Assembly (NCBI GenBank): GCA_019309665.1
Contig: JAFDFV010000154.1
Coordinates: 1 to 7,730 of the forward strand
Direction of reading: 5' to 3'
Length of the DNA stretch: 7,730 bases
Source of the DNA: Deltaproteobacteria bacterium
GTDB lineage: Bacteria > Desulfobacterota > Desulfobacteria > Desulfobacterales > ETH-SRB1
The stretch's first letter is position 1. Every line of letters begins with the position of its first letter. This document shows, piece by piece, positions 1 through 6,920 of the stretch. The notes beneath the pieces are model-generated. The model did not search any database, was not told the origin of the DNA, and saw only the letters and a program-made list of their open reading frames with translations. A program made the translations under genes and the position numbers.

Positions 1-1
1 G

Positions 2-181
2 GAAAATATTCAGAGAAAAACCAAAGCCAACAAAACTCATTTTGAAGTGGGCAAAAAGGTGCGCCAGACCATTGAGGAACTGGGCGGTACCATGCCTGAA
101 GACCTCCCCACTCCTGAAGAGGACATGAAAAAGCTGGAACGTCAGGTGAAGTCTGCTGAAAAGAGGTTAAACAATGGATAA
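2..181 (+). CDS. dinD: DinD (DNA damage-inducible protein D), C-terminal 59 residues, 5' end outside window
   Basis: The reading frame is open from the window edge to the TAA at 179-181 and encodes 59 residues. The segment HFEVGKKVRQTIEELGG followed by TMPEDLPTPEE matches, from memory, the conserved C-terminus of the DinD family, which pairs a phage antirepressor-like N-terminal region with this tail. E. coli DinD is SOS-induced and has been reported to act on RecA filaments; whether this homologue does so is unknown. dinD-like genes are often found inside type I restriction operons, usually between hsdM and hsdS, which fits hsdS starting 33 bases downstream. The last codons (N-N-G-stop) lie in a copy of the AT-rich repeat at 173-203, so the native C-terminus may have been altered by that repeat. 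The N-terminal domain cannot be assessed. Confidence 0.82.
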   Translation, partial: ENIQRKTKANKTHFEVGKKVRQTIEELGGTMPEDLPTPEEDMKKLERQVKSAEKRLNNG

Positions 182-203
182 TGGAAAATTGATAATTGAC
201 AAT
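173..203 (+). repeat. AT-rich interspersed short repeat, copy 1 (dinD/hsdS junction)
   Basis: The segment reads as staggered near-copies of GATAATGG, GATAATTG and GACAAT units. Related sequence recurs at 786-813 in the same orientation, at 3732-3760, and in inverted orientation at 3828-3862. This copy provides the stop codon region of dinD and fills most of the gap before hsdS, ending just before the GAGGTGG ribosome-binding site. Similar simple-unit repeats are scattered in many bacterial genomes; I cannot name the family. Confidence 0.6.
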
Positions 204-214
204 GAGGTGGCGAG

Positions 215-574
215 ATGAATGTGCCTGATGGATGGAAAAAAGTAAAATTTAAGCAGCTTGCACACATAGATAAAAAATCATTGGGTTCAAAAACCAGCCG
301 TAATTATATGTTTAAATATATATCGCTCTCTGATGTTGACCATGGCCACATAAATTACGATCTGCCAGTTATTAAATTTTCTGATTCACCATCACGAGCC
401 AGGAGAGTTGTGTCGAAAGGAGATGTACTCTTTTCAACTGTCCGCCCTAACTTGGAAGGATATTGTCGAATAACTGAGGCGGCTAATAACCTCATTGCCT
501 CAACAGGATTTGCTGTAATAACTCCGAAGACGAATACAGACGCAGAATATATATCAGTATTTGTATTCGCATGA
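215..574 (+). pseudogene. hsdS: HsdS type I restriction specificity subunit, N-terminal part (TRD1), frameshifted
   Basis: This is the first part of the DNA-recognition subunit of a type I restriction-modification system. The start ATG at 215 is preceded by a good GAGGTGG site at 204-210, four bases away. The opening MNVPDGWKKVKF and the later GDVLFSTVRPN and STGFAVI segments are typical of a first target-recognition domain. The frame holds up to residue about 112 (DAEYI) and then reads seven foreign residues to a TGA at 572. The homologous continuation lies in another frame from 552 onward. The switch falls at an (AT)4 tract, 547-554; one more AT unit would give EYIYQYLYSHD and restore one protein of about 424 residues, normal for HsdS. 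As it stands only TRD1 is made, without the conserved helices that contact HsdM. It could be a real mutation, a phase-variable off state, or a sequencing error. Confidence 0.85.
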
Positions 575-1490
575 CATTAAACGCCAGATATACGCCTTGG
601 TTGTGGGTTCAAATTATCCTGCTGTAAATAGTTCAGACGTTAGCAGTTTAAAATTTATTGTTCCAGATGATCCTGCCGAGCAAAAAGCCATTGCAGATCT
701 GCTTTCCACCTGGGATAAGGCCATTGAGAAAACCGAACGGCTGATTCAGGCGAAGGAAAAGCGGTTTTATGCGCTGTTGAGCAAATTGATAAGTGATAAT
801 GGACAATTGACAACGAGAAAAAGCGACTGGAAAAAGGTGAAGTTGGGAGCGGTCTGTAAAGTCATTACAAGCAATGTAGATAAAAAAACTTCGCAAAACG
901 AAACCCTTGTTCGACTATGCAACTACATGGATGTTTACAGGAATTTCTATATTACTTCTGCGATGGATTTTATGGAGGCTTCAGCGACAACTTCAGAAAT
1001 CCTAAAGTTTCATCTGAAGAAAAATGATGTTCTACTCACAAAAGATTCAGAAACACCTGATGATATAGCTAATTCAGCATGCGTTGTAGAAGACATGGGT
1101 AATGTTCTGTGTGGCTATCATCTATCTATTCTTCGTCCAAAAGCATATGTAAAAGGTTCTTACTTAAATTACGCACTTCATACTCCTCGAATTCGATACG
1201 AGTTTTCAAGACAAGCAAATGGAGTGACACGGTTTGGTCTCACCATGCAGGCATATAATATGGTTAAAATTCCGCTTCCACCACTCGAAGAACAAAAACA
1301 AATAGCCGAAACGCTATCCACGGCTCAACAGGAAATCAGTCTGCTTAAGCAGCTAACAGAAAAATATAAAACCCAGAAACGAGGTTTGATGCAGAAACTG
1401 CTCACAGGTGACTGGCGGGTAAAAGTAAAGGATAAAAATATCCCAAAAAGGGAAAATGTGGTTGACAAGCACCTTAAAGGGGATATATAA
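552..1490 (+). pseudogene. hsdS: HsdS type I restriction specificity subunit, C-terminal part (central helix, TRD2, C-terminal helix)
   Basis: This continues HsdS in the shifted frame. The homologous sequence starts at 552 (YQYLYSHD); the first usable start would be TTG at 561. Counting from 561, residues 1-30 finish TRD1, ending with the typical SNYPAVNSSDVSSLKF. Residues about 31-78 form the central conserved helical region (DDPAEQKAIADLLSTWDKAI). TRD2 spans about 88-236, opening with DWKKVKLGAVCKV. Residues 238-282 form the second conserved helix, with PPLEEQKQIAETLS and the RGLMQKLLTGDWRVKV ending seen in many HsdS proteins. In principle this piece keeps one TRD and both helices, and engineered half-HsdS proteins can dimerise, but no ribosome-binding site is evident for the TTG. 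An AT-rich repeat (786-813) is translated at the helix/TRD2 border as LISDNGQLTT. The TAA overlaps the higB ATG by one base. Confidence 0.87.
786..813 (+). repeat. AT-rich interspersed short repeat, copy 2 (inside hsdS)
   Basis: TTGATAAGTGATAATGG followed by ACAATTGACAA resembles the repeat at 173-203 and sits exactly between the central conserved helix and TRD2 of HsdS. It is read in frame as a short linker (about LISDNGQLTT). This border is a natural flexible point of the protein, where an insertion would be tolerated. Confidence 0.5.
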
Positions 1491-1491
1491 T
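1462..1491 (+). promoter_or_regulatory. Near-consensus sigma-70 promoter at the hsdS/higB junction
   Basis: TTGACA at 1462-1467 and TATAAT at 1486-1491 are exact consensus hexamers separated by 18 bases; TATATA at 1484-1489 with a 16-base spacer is an alternative. The element lies in the last codons of hsdS, and its -10 box overlaps the higB start ATG at 1490. Initiation would fall near 1497-1499, just downstream of that ATG. Such a transcript would lack the annotated higB start and would more naturally supply the downstream antitoxin gene. Not proven; if the host is a Bacteroidota, its promoter consensus would differ. Confidence 0.45.
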
Positions 1492-1498
1492 GCGCATT
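1489..1498. promoter_or_regulatory. Palindrome AATGCGCATT, candidate HigA operator
   Basis: This perfect 10-bp inverted repeat covers the higB start codon and the end of the -10 box. Antitoxins of the HigA type bind palindromes at their own promoters, so the position suits an autoregulatory operator. A related 8-bp palindrome, AATGCATT, lies at 1822-1829 in the 5' part of the antitoxin gene. The assignment rests on position and symmetry only. Confidence 0.3.
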
Positions 1499-1783
1499 CT
1501 TTCAAAAAAAACTTTGGAAGTTTTCTGGATGAGGTATCGAGACAGTGAACAGGCATTAAAGGCATGGTTAAATGAAATGAAAAGTAATTCTTTCAAAACT
1601 CCAATTAAGATAATGGAGAGATATGGAACAGCCGATCATATCGAAGATAATCGTGTTGTTTTTAATATAAAGGGGAATAAATACAGGTTGATTGTTAAGT
1701 ATCACTATAACAGCCAAATAGGATATATCCGGTTTATTGGAACTCATAAAGAATATAATAAAATTGATGCAACGAAAATATGA
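1490..1783 (+). CDS. higB: HigB-type mRNA interferase toxin
   Basis: The 97-residue product has the length and sequence character of HigB toxins of the RelE superfamily, which cut mRNA at the ribosome. Recognisable family segments are the N-terminal MRILSKKTLEVFW, the central NRVVFNIKGNKYRLIVK, and the C-terminal IRFIGTHKEYNKIDA; the basic, aromatic-rich central strand and the GTHxEYxKID end are hallmarks of the family. The ATG shares its A with the hsdS TAA, and its TGA overlaps the ATG of the antitoxin gene, so toxin precedes antitoxin, the usual higBA order. No internal stop or frameshift is seen, unlike the restriction genes on both sides. A strong promoter-like element ends on its start codon. 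If that promoter is used, ATG 1490 would be missed; the next Met is residue 14, which would lose the conserved N-terminus. Confidence 0.9.
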   Translation: MRILSKKTLEVFWMRYRDSEQALKAWLNEMKSNSFKTPIKIMERYGTADHIEDNRVVFNIKGNKYRLIVKYHYNSQIGYIRFIGTHKEYNKIDATKI

Positions 1784-2973
1784 TGAATATTAAAATAATC
1801 AAAACAGAGCAAGAATATAAGAATGCATTGGCGCGCATCGAAAAACTGATGAATATTCCTTCTGGCGATTCGCGTGAAGATGAATTGGAACTTTTGTCAT
1901 TACTAATTGAGAAATATGAAGACGAATGTGTTGATGTTGGATTGCCTGATCCTGTTGAAGCCATAAAATTTCGCATGGAACAGGCTGACTTAAAGAGAAA
2001 AGATTTGGTTTCGTATATTGGCAGTCAAAGTAAAGTGTCTGAAGTCTTAAATCGTAAGCGTCCATTAAGTTTAAGCATGATTCGAGCCCTTAACGAGGGA
2101 CTTGGAATTTCTGCAGAAGTTTTGCTTCAAAAAAGTGAATCAAAATTAAAAGAATGTCGATACAGGCTTTCTGATTATCCTTTCGCTGAGATGTTTAAAA
2201 GGGGATATTTCAACAGCATTTACAAAAAACTAAATGAAGCAAAGCAGTACGCTGAAGAGTGCCTGGAAGAGCTTTTTATCAATTCCAATAAAATGAAACT
2301 TAAACCTTGTTGCCGTCAATCAAATCATGCATTGGGTGATATAAACGTACTCAAAGCATGGCAATCACAAGTATTGAACCTGATAACCAATGAAAAATTA
2401 CAACCATATCATTCTGAAAATTTTAATGAATCATTTATAGATAGAATTACCAAATTGAGCTATTTTTCTGAAGGAATTCGATTTGTGAAAGAAGCATTAA
2501 ATAAAACAGGTATTCATTTTGTAATTCTTCAGCATCTTCCCAAAACCTATCTTGATGGGGCATGTTTCTTTTCTCTTTTAGAAAATCCGGTTATTGCTAT
2601 GACTTTACGACATGATCGCCTGGATAATTTTTGGTTTACACTACTTCATGAATTGGGACATATAAGCAACTGTGATATTACAAAAGATGAAAAAGAAATT
2701 ATTATGGATGATACAAGCACTAAACATGAATCAGATGAGGTCGAAGATAACGCAGATAAATTTGCACACGAATCCTTTATCTCATCTAATGTTTGGGAAG
2801 AAAAAAAACACCTGTTATCCAACAAAACAGAGATAATTACCCTGGCAAACGATCTTGGTATATCGCCTGCAATTATTGCAGGTCGAATAAGATGGGAAGA
2901 ATCAAATTATACAAAGTTTACTGAACTTATAGGACAGGGTGAAGTTAGAAAAATACTACTATCAGATTTCTGA
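1780..2973 (+). CDS. higA: HigA-like HTH antitoxin fused to an ImmA/IrrE-type zinc metallopeptidase domain
   Basis: This 397-residue protein has two recognisable parts. Residues about 1-118 resemble the HigA antitoxin group with an N-terminal helical segment: EYKNALARIEKLM, then a helix-turn-helix at about 60-110 (IKFRMEQADLKRKDL, VSEVLNRKRPLS, IRALNEGLGIS). Residues about 230-375 look like an ImmA/IrrE peptidase, with the zinc site HELGH at 290-294 and a downstream E-x-x-A-x-x-F-A pattern from E322, where the third ligand is expected. The middle part, about 120-230, is charged and unassigned. The start ATG at 1780 overlaps the higB stop; ATG 1783 is equally possible, and no clear ribosome-binding site is present, so translation is probably coupled to higB. 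HigA would neutralise HigB and repress the operon. In ImmA/ImmR systems the peptidase cleaves its HTH repressor after DNA damage; a similar role here in cis is inference. The gene appears intact. Confidence 0.82.
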   Translation: MMNIKIIKTEQEYKNALARIEKLMNIPSGDSREDELELLSLLIEKYEDECVDVGLPDPVEAIKFRMEQADLKRKDLVSYIGSQSKVSEVLNRKRPLSLSMIRALNEGLGISAEVLLQKSESKLKECRYRLSDYPFAEMFKRGYFNSIYKKLNEAKQYAEECLEELFINSNKMKLKPCCRQSNHALGDINVLKAWQSQVLNLITNEKLQPYHSENFNESFIDRITKLSYFSEGIRFVKEALNKTGIHFVILQHLPKTYLDGACFFSLLENPVIAMTLRHDRLDNFWFTLLHELGHISNCDITKDEKEIIMDDTSTKHESDEVEDNADKFAHESFISSNVWEEKKHLLSNKTEIITLANDLGISPAIIAGRIRWEESNYTKFTELIGQGEVRKILLSDF

Positions 2974-3731
2974 CTATACAGATTTCATGGTACTCATCAC
3001 AGAGTATGTTTATGACAGCATGGAAAAACTCGTAAGAAAATTGGGATAAAACAATGACCCATTTTGAAACCGACGAAAAGCATATTTCACAGCTCCCGGC
3101 TTTGCAGCTATTGATAAACTTGGGATTTGAATATATTACACCGGCTGAGGCCCTGCATGAGCGTCAGGAAAGAACGTCAAATGTTCTTCTGGAAAACATT
3201 CTGCGTTCACAGCTAAAAAAGATCAACCGTATCAGATACAAGGGTAATGAGTATCTTTTCAGTGAAGAAAATGTGCAGACTGCTATCCAGAAACTTAAAA
3301 ACATCAAATATGATGGACTGCTTAAAACAAACGAAGCTGTGTATGACCTGTTGACGCTGGGAACTGCATTAGAGCAGAGCATTGAGGGTAATTCCAGGAG
3401 TTTTAACCTTAATTATATTGACTGGCGCAATCCGCAGCGAAATCGTTTTCATGTAACCATTGAGTACAGTGTTGAACGATCAAGAAGCACGGAAACAGCC
3501 CGTCCGGATATTGTATTGTTTGTTAATGGTATTCCCTTTTGTGTTATTGAGTGTAAAGCTCCTCAGATTGAAGTTAAACAGGCTGTTTCGCAATCCATCA
3601 GAAATCAGAATGATGATTATATCCCAAAACTGTTTATTTATGCGCAACTGGTACTCGCCGTTAATAAGAACAGCGCCATGTATGCAACTACTGGAAGCGC
3701 TGCAAAATTCTGGGGTATCTGGAAAGAGCGG

Positions 3732-3760
3732 GATAATGGACAATGGAAAATGGATAATGG
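3732..3760 (+). repeat. AT-rich interspersed short repeat, copy 3 (inside hsdR, left arm)
   Basis: Three tandem-like units (GATAATGGACAATGG, then AAAATGGATAATGG) lie inside hsdR and are translated in frame as DNGQWKMDNG. GGATAATGG occurs twice (3731-3739 and 3752-3760), and its exact reverse complement CCATTATCC lies at 3786-3794, so the transcript can fold locally. Confidence 0.6.
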
Positions 3761-3827
3761 GAAATTATTAGAGATAAAAAATAAACCATTATCCGAAGAT
3801 ATTAGGAAAAAAATTGAAGCCATCTTT

Positions 3828-3862
3828 CATTGTCAATTATCAACTATCCATTCTCAATTGAT
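3828..3862 (-). repeat. AT-rich interspersed short repeat, copy 4 (inside hsdR, inverted arm)
   Basis: This is the same repeat family in inverted orientation: CATTGTCAATTATCAACT, then ATCCATTCTCAATTGATA. It is translated in frame as HCQLSTIHSQLI. With copy 3 it brackets 67 bases, so the pair could form a stem or be the ends of a small inserted element. HsdR proteins are variable between the KFWGIWKE and SLCRPDRLLEL segments, which explains why the insertion is tolerated. Confidence 0.6.
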
Positions 3863-5097
3863 AACGGCTCAGGATGAGTCGTTATATTCTTTGTGTCGCC
3901 CGGACAGGCTATTGGAATTGGCATGGAAGTTTACTGTGTTTGACGGTGGAATCAAAAAAATCGCCCGTTATCAGCAGTATTTTGTTATCAAATCAACTCT
4001 TAATCGTGTGAAACACTTTGACAGCAATGGTTCACGCAAGGGTGGCATTATATGGCACACACAAGGTTCCGGCAAATCCCTGACAATGGTCATGCTGACA
4101 AGGAATCTTGCTCTGGACACTGAAATCATGAATCCTCGCATCGTTCTTGTAACAGACAGAGATGATCTGGATAAGCAGCTTGGCAACACCTTTGCTGCAT
4201 GTGGCCTTGAGGCCAATCGGGCTACTTCAGGAAGAAATCTTCTGGAATTGGTCGCTGAAAAACGATCCGGAATAATTACCACACTGATTCATAAATTTGA
4301 CAAGGCTTTTGCTGTAAAGAAATATCAGGATGAATCACCTGACATTTTTATTTTGGTGGATGAGAGCCATCGTACTCAGTTTGGATCATTCTCAGCCCGA
4401 ATGAGACAAATGTTCCCTAATGCGTGTTATTTGGGATTTACAGGAACCCCTTTGCTAAAAAAGGAAAAGAATAGCTTTGGTAGATTTGGTGAATTGGTTG
4501 AACCCCATTATTCTATTACACAGGCAGTTGAAGACGGCGCGGTAGTTCCTCTTCTTTATGAAGGGCGTCATGTTGAAATGACCCAGAACAAGAAAGCAGT
4601 TGATTTGTGGTTTGAACGCCTTACCAAAGGGCTTACAAAAGAGCAGCAAGCTGACCTGAAACACAAATATGCTCGTGCAGAAATGCTGAATAAAGCCGAT
4701 CAGGTTATCTATATGAGAGCCTTTGATATCAGTGAACATTATTGCTCCAACTGGCAGGGAACCGGTTTCAAAGCTCAACTTGTAGCTCCGAACAAAGCTT
4801 CTGCCCTGAGATACAACTCAAATTTAAATGAGATAGGCATTGTATCTTCAGAAGTTGTTATTTCTCCACCGGATATGCGGGAAGGCTATGACGAAACCGA
4901 TGATGAAACGACTGATGACGTTGTGAAATTCTGGCAAAAAATGATGAAACGCTATGGCAGTGAGGAAGAATACACCAAGCAGCTTATCAATCAGTTTAAG
5001 CATGGCAGCGAACCAGAAATATTGATCGTGGTAGACAAACTTCTAACCGGATTTGATGCCCCCAGAAATACAGTGTTGTACTTGTGCAGGATTTTAG

Positions 5098-6237
5098 GTT
5101 AATCGGCTTTATGAAGGAAAGGAATTTGGTTTTATTGTTGATTATGTAAGTGTCCTGGGAGAGCTGGATAAGGCCCTGACCATGTACAGCGCTTTTGAGG
5201 GATTTGATGAATCAGATCTTATCGGAACCATTGCTTCGATAAAGAGTGAAATAGATAAACTGCCTCAACGCTATTCAGACCTGTGGGATATTTTTAAATC
5301 AGTCAAACATTCTTATGATGAAGAGGCTTATGAGGTCCTTCTTGCGGATGATGAACTTCGAGAAGAATTTTACGGGCGTTTGTCAGAATACAGCAAAACT
5401 CTTGCAATTGCTTTTTCATCAGACCATTTTTTGTTTGAAACTAATGATAAAACATTATTCAGATATAAAGCTGATTTGCGCAAATTCTACTTACTGAAGG
5501 CTTCCGTAAAACTTCGTTATGCTGAAGCCATTGATTATAGGGATTACGAACCGAGGATCAAAAAGCTTTTAGATACGCATATTCAGGCGAATGAAGTAAT
5601 ACAGCTTAACGAGCCTGTTAATATTTTCGATGATAAAATGTTTAATCAGGTTAAGGAGGAGCAAGGGGTTTACCAGACAAAAAAACCCACTGCTTCAAAA
5701 GCCGATACTATTGCGCATGCCACCAAAAAAGTAATTACAGAAAAAATGGGCGAAGATCCGGCATTTTATGAAAAATTCTCAAAGCTCATCCAGCAGGCAA
5801 TCGAAGATTTCAGGGCAAAAAGAATATCAGATTTAGACTATCTTGAAAAGGTTGTAAATATCCGAGATAAGGTTGTTGGAAAAGTTCATGACGATGTTCC
5901 TGAAAAGCTTACCGGAAATGAAGATGCTATGGCATACTATGGTGTATTAAAGCCATTTTTTGAACGGGCAGGCACAGAGACACAGCCCCTACAGGATGAA
6001 TCTGATCTTGAAAGCATTGCTGCTGATACAGCAATTGCTATCCACAGTATTCTAAAGGCGCATCAAAAGGTACATTTTTGGTATGATGATGATGCACAGA
6101 AGCAAACCGTTAATGAGATAGATGATTATTTATATGATGAGTTGAAAGCCGGAAAAGGTATTGAACTGTCATTGGATCAAATGGATGATATAATAGAAAA
6201 GGCGCTGCAAGTAGCAAAACACAGGAGCTACAAATGA
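5098..6237 (+). pseudogene. hsdR: HsdR type I restriction endonuclease, C-terminal part
   Basis: This is the remainder of HsdR in a different frame from 3054-5102. Homology resumes at VNRLYEGKEFGFIVDYVSVLG (5098 onward), just after the lost motif VI, and continues through GELDKALTMYSAF to the TGA at 6235-6237: 379 residues. An in-frame TAG at 5095-5097 limits it upstream. The first ATG is at 5182, after the conserved YVSVLGELDKALT, so a free-standing start there would make an incomplete product. The part after about 5300 is the helical C-terminal region that docks HsdR on the methyltransferase core; it is acidic and helix-rich. Adding both pieces and the roughly 11 missing residues gives about 1,070 residues, normal for the family. 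The stop overlaps the next ATG by four bases. Confidence 0.9.
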
Positions 6238-6907
6238 TTGAGGCAACGAGTATTGATAAACGGTCTTTTTTTTACGGCCAAAAGACCATCGCCTACAGCC
6301 TCTTTTTTACAGACAGAAGATCTTTGGAGATTGCTGTTCATCCGGATAGTACTGTAGTTGTCAAAGCTCCGCTGGATTCTGACATTTCATTAATTGAAAA
6401 GAAATTACACAAAAGAGCGCGGTGGATATTCAGACAGCTAAATTATTTCCGGCAGTTTAACCCTAAAACTCCGGATCGACGATACATAAATGGTGAAACG
6501 CATTTATACCTTGGAAGGCAATATCGGTTGAAAATTTCCCATGGCCAAGAGAATAGCGTTAAGTTGATTAAAGGTTTCTTTCAGGTTGCTTGTAGGAAAG
6601 AGCATAATCCAGAGATTGTAAAAAAGCTTATGAATAACTGGTACTTACAAAAAGCAAACATTCAATTCAACGAAAGCCTGTCTCGCTGTTGTCCGAAGTT
6701 TAATGCTTTTGATCTCACCCAACCTTCAATCTCGATCAAGCGCATGAAAAAGAGATGGGGAAGCTTATCGGATAAAGGCACGGTTACCCTTAATACGAAT
6801 TTGATTAAAGCACCGAAAGAATGTATCGATTATGTCGTTACCCATGAGATTCCGTTATCCCGGGGTGGAAAAAAATAAAGCACAAACTCGAACTGAGTAT
6901 GGCTTAA
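6234..6907 (+). pseudogene. YgjP/M48-like zinc metallopeptidase (DUF45 family) with a deletion at the active site
   Basis: The ATG at 6234 overlaps the hsdR stop and has AGGAG at 6223-6227. The first 205 residues match the DUF45/YgjP-like family: the beta-rich N-terminus (VHPDSTVVVKAP), YLGRQYRLKI, the hallmark MKKRWGSLSDKGTVTLN and IDYVVTHE. A normal protein would continue as a full HExxH zinc site plus about 20 residues. Here the frame leaves homology right after THE, reads nine foreign residues and stops at 6878. The expected C-terminus, VIPGWKKIKHKLELSMA-stop, is found in another frame at 6854-6907, perhaps from 6848. An out-of-frame deletion of roughly 50 bases has therefore removed the second zinc histidine and its surroundings. 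The encoded protein is almost certainly inactive. Genes of this family often follow hsdR; their function there is unclear to me. Confidence 0.82.
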
Positions 6908-6920
6908 AAGGGATAAAAAA

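Larger units (their letters stand above)
3054..5102 (+). pseudogene. hsdR: HsdR type I restriction endonuclease/translocase, N-terminal two thirds, frameshifted before motif VI
   Basis: HsdR cuts unmodified DNA after ATP-driven translocation, in complex with HsdM and HsdS. This frame carries the PD-(D/E)xK nuclease (P151-D152, then E166-C-K168 in VIECKAP), Walker A TQGSGKS at 336-342, the DEAD-like box DESH at 436-439, and motif III FTGTP at 462-466. It ends after KLLTGFDAPRNTVLYLCRIL. Family members continue with about 11 residues resembling REHTLLQAIAR before VNRLYEGK; here these are missing and the frame stops at TAA 5100-5102, while VNRLYEGK resumes at 5098 in another frame. The loss is therefore about 32 bases and takes most of motif VI. 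Residues about 226-272 are a repeat-derived linker. The start at 3054 has only a weak GGGATAAAACA leader, 80 bases after the antitoxin gene. Restriction should be abolished. Confidence 0.92.

Noticed and set aside
2987..3049. 20-codon + strand frame MVLITEYVYDSMEKLVRKLG between the antitoxin gene and hsdR
   Set aside because: It ends just before the hsdR start and could be a leader peptide or a remnant, but it has no ribosome-binding site and matches no family I know.
173..3862. AT-rich repeats as a CRISPR array
   Set aside because: There are only four diverged copies, irregularly spaced over 3.7 kb and in both orientations, with no unique spacers of even length.
3971..4282. 103-codon minus-strand frame inside hsdR
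   Set aside because: It lies opposite the conserved Walker A region of hsdR and is explained as a shadow of that frame.
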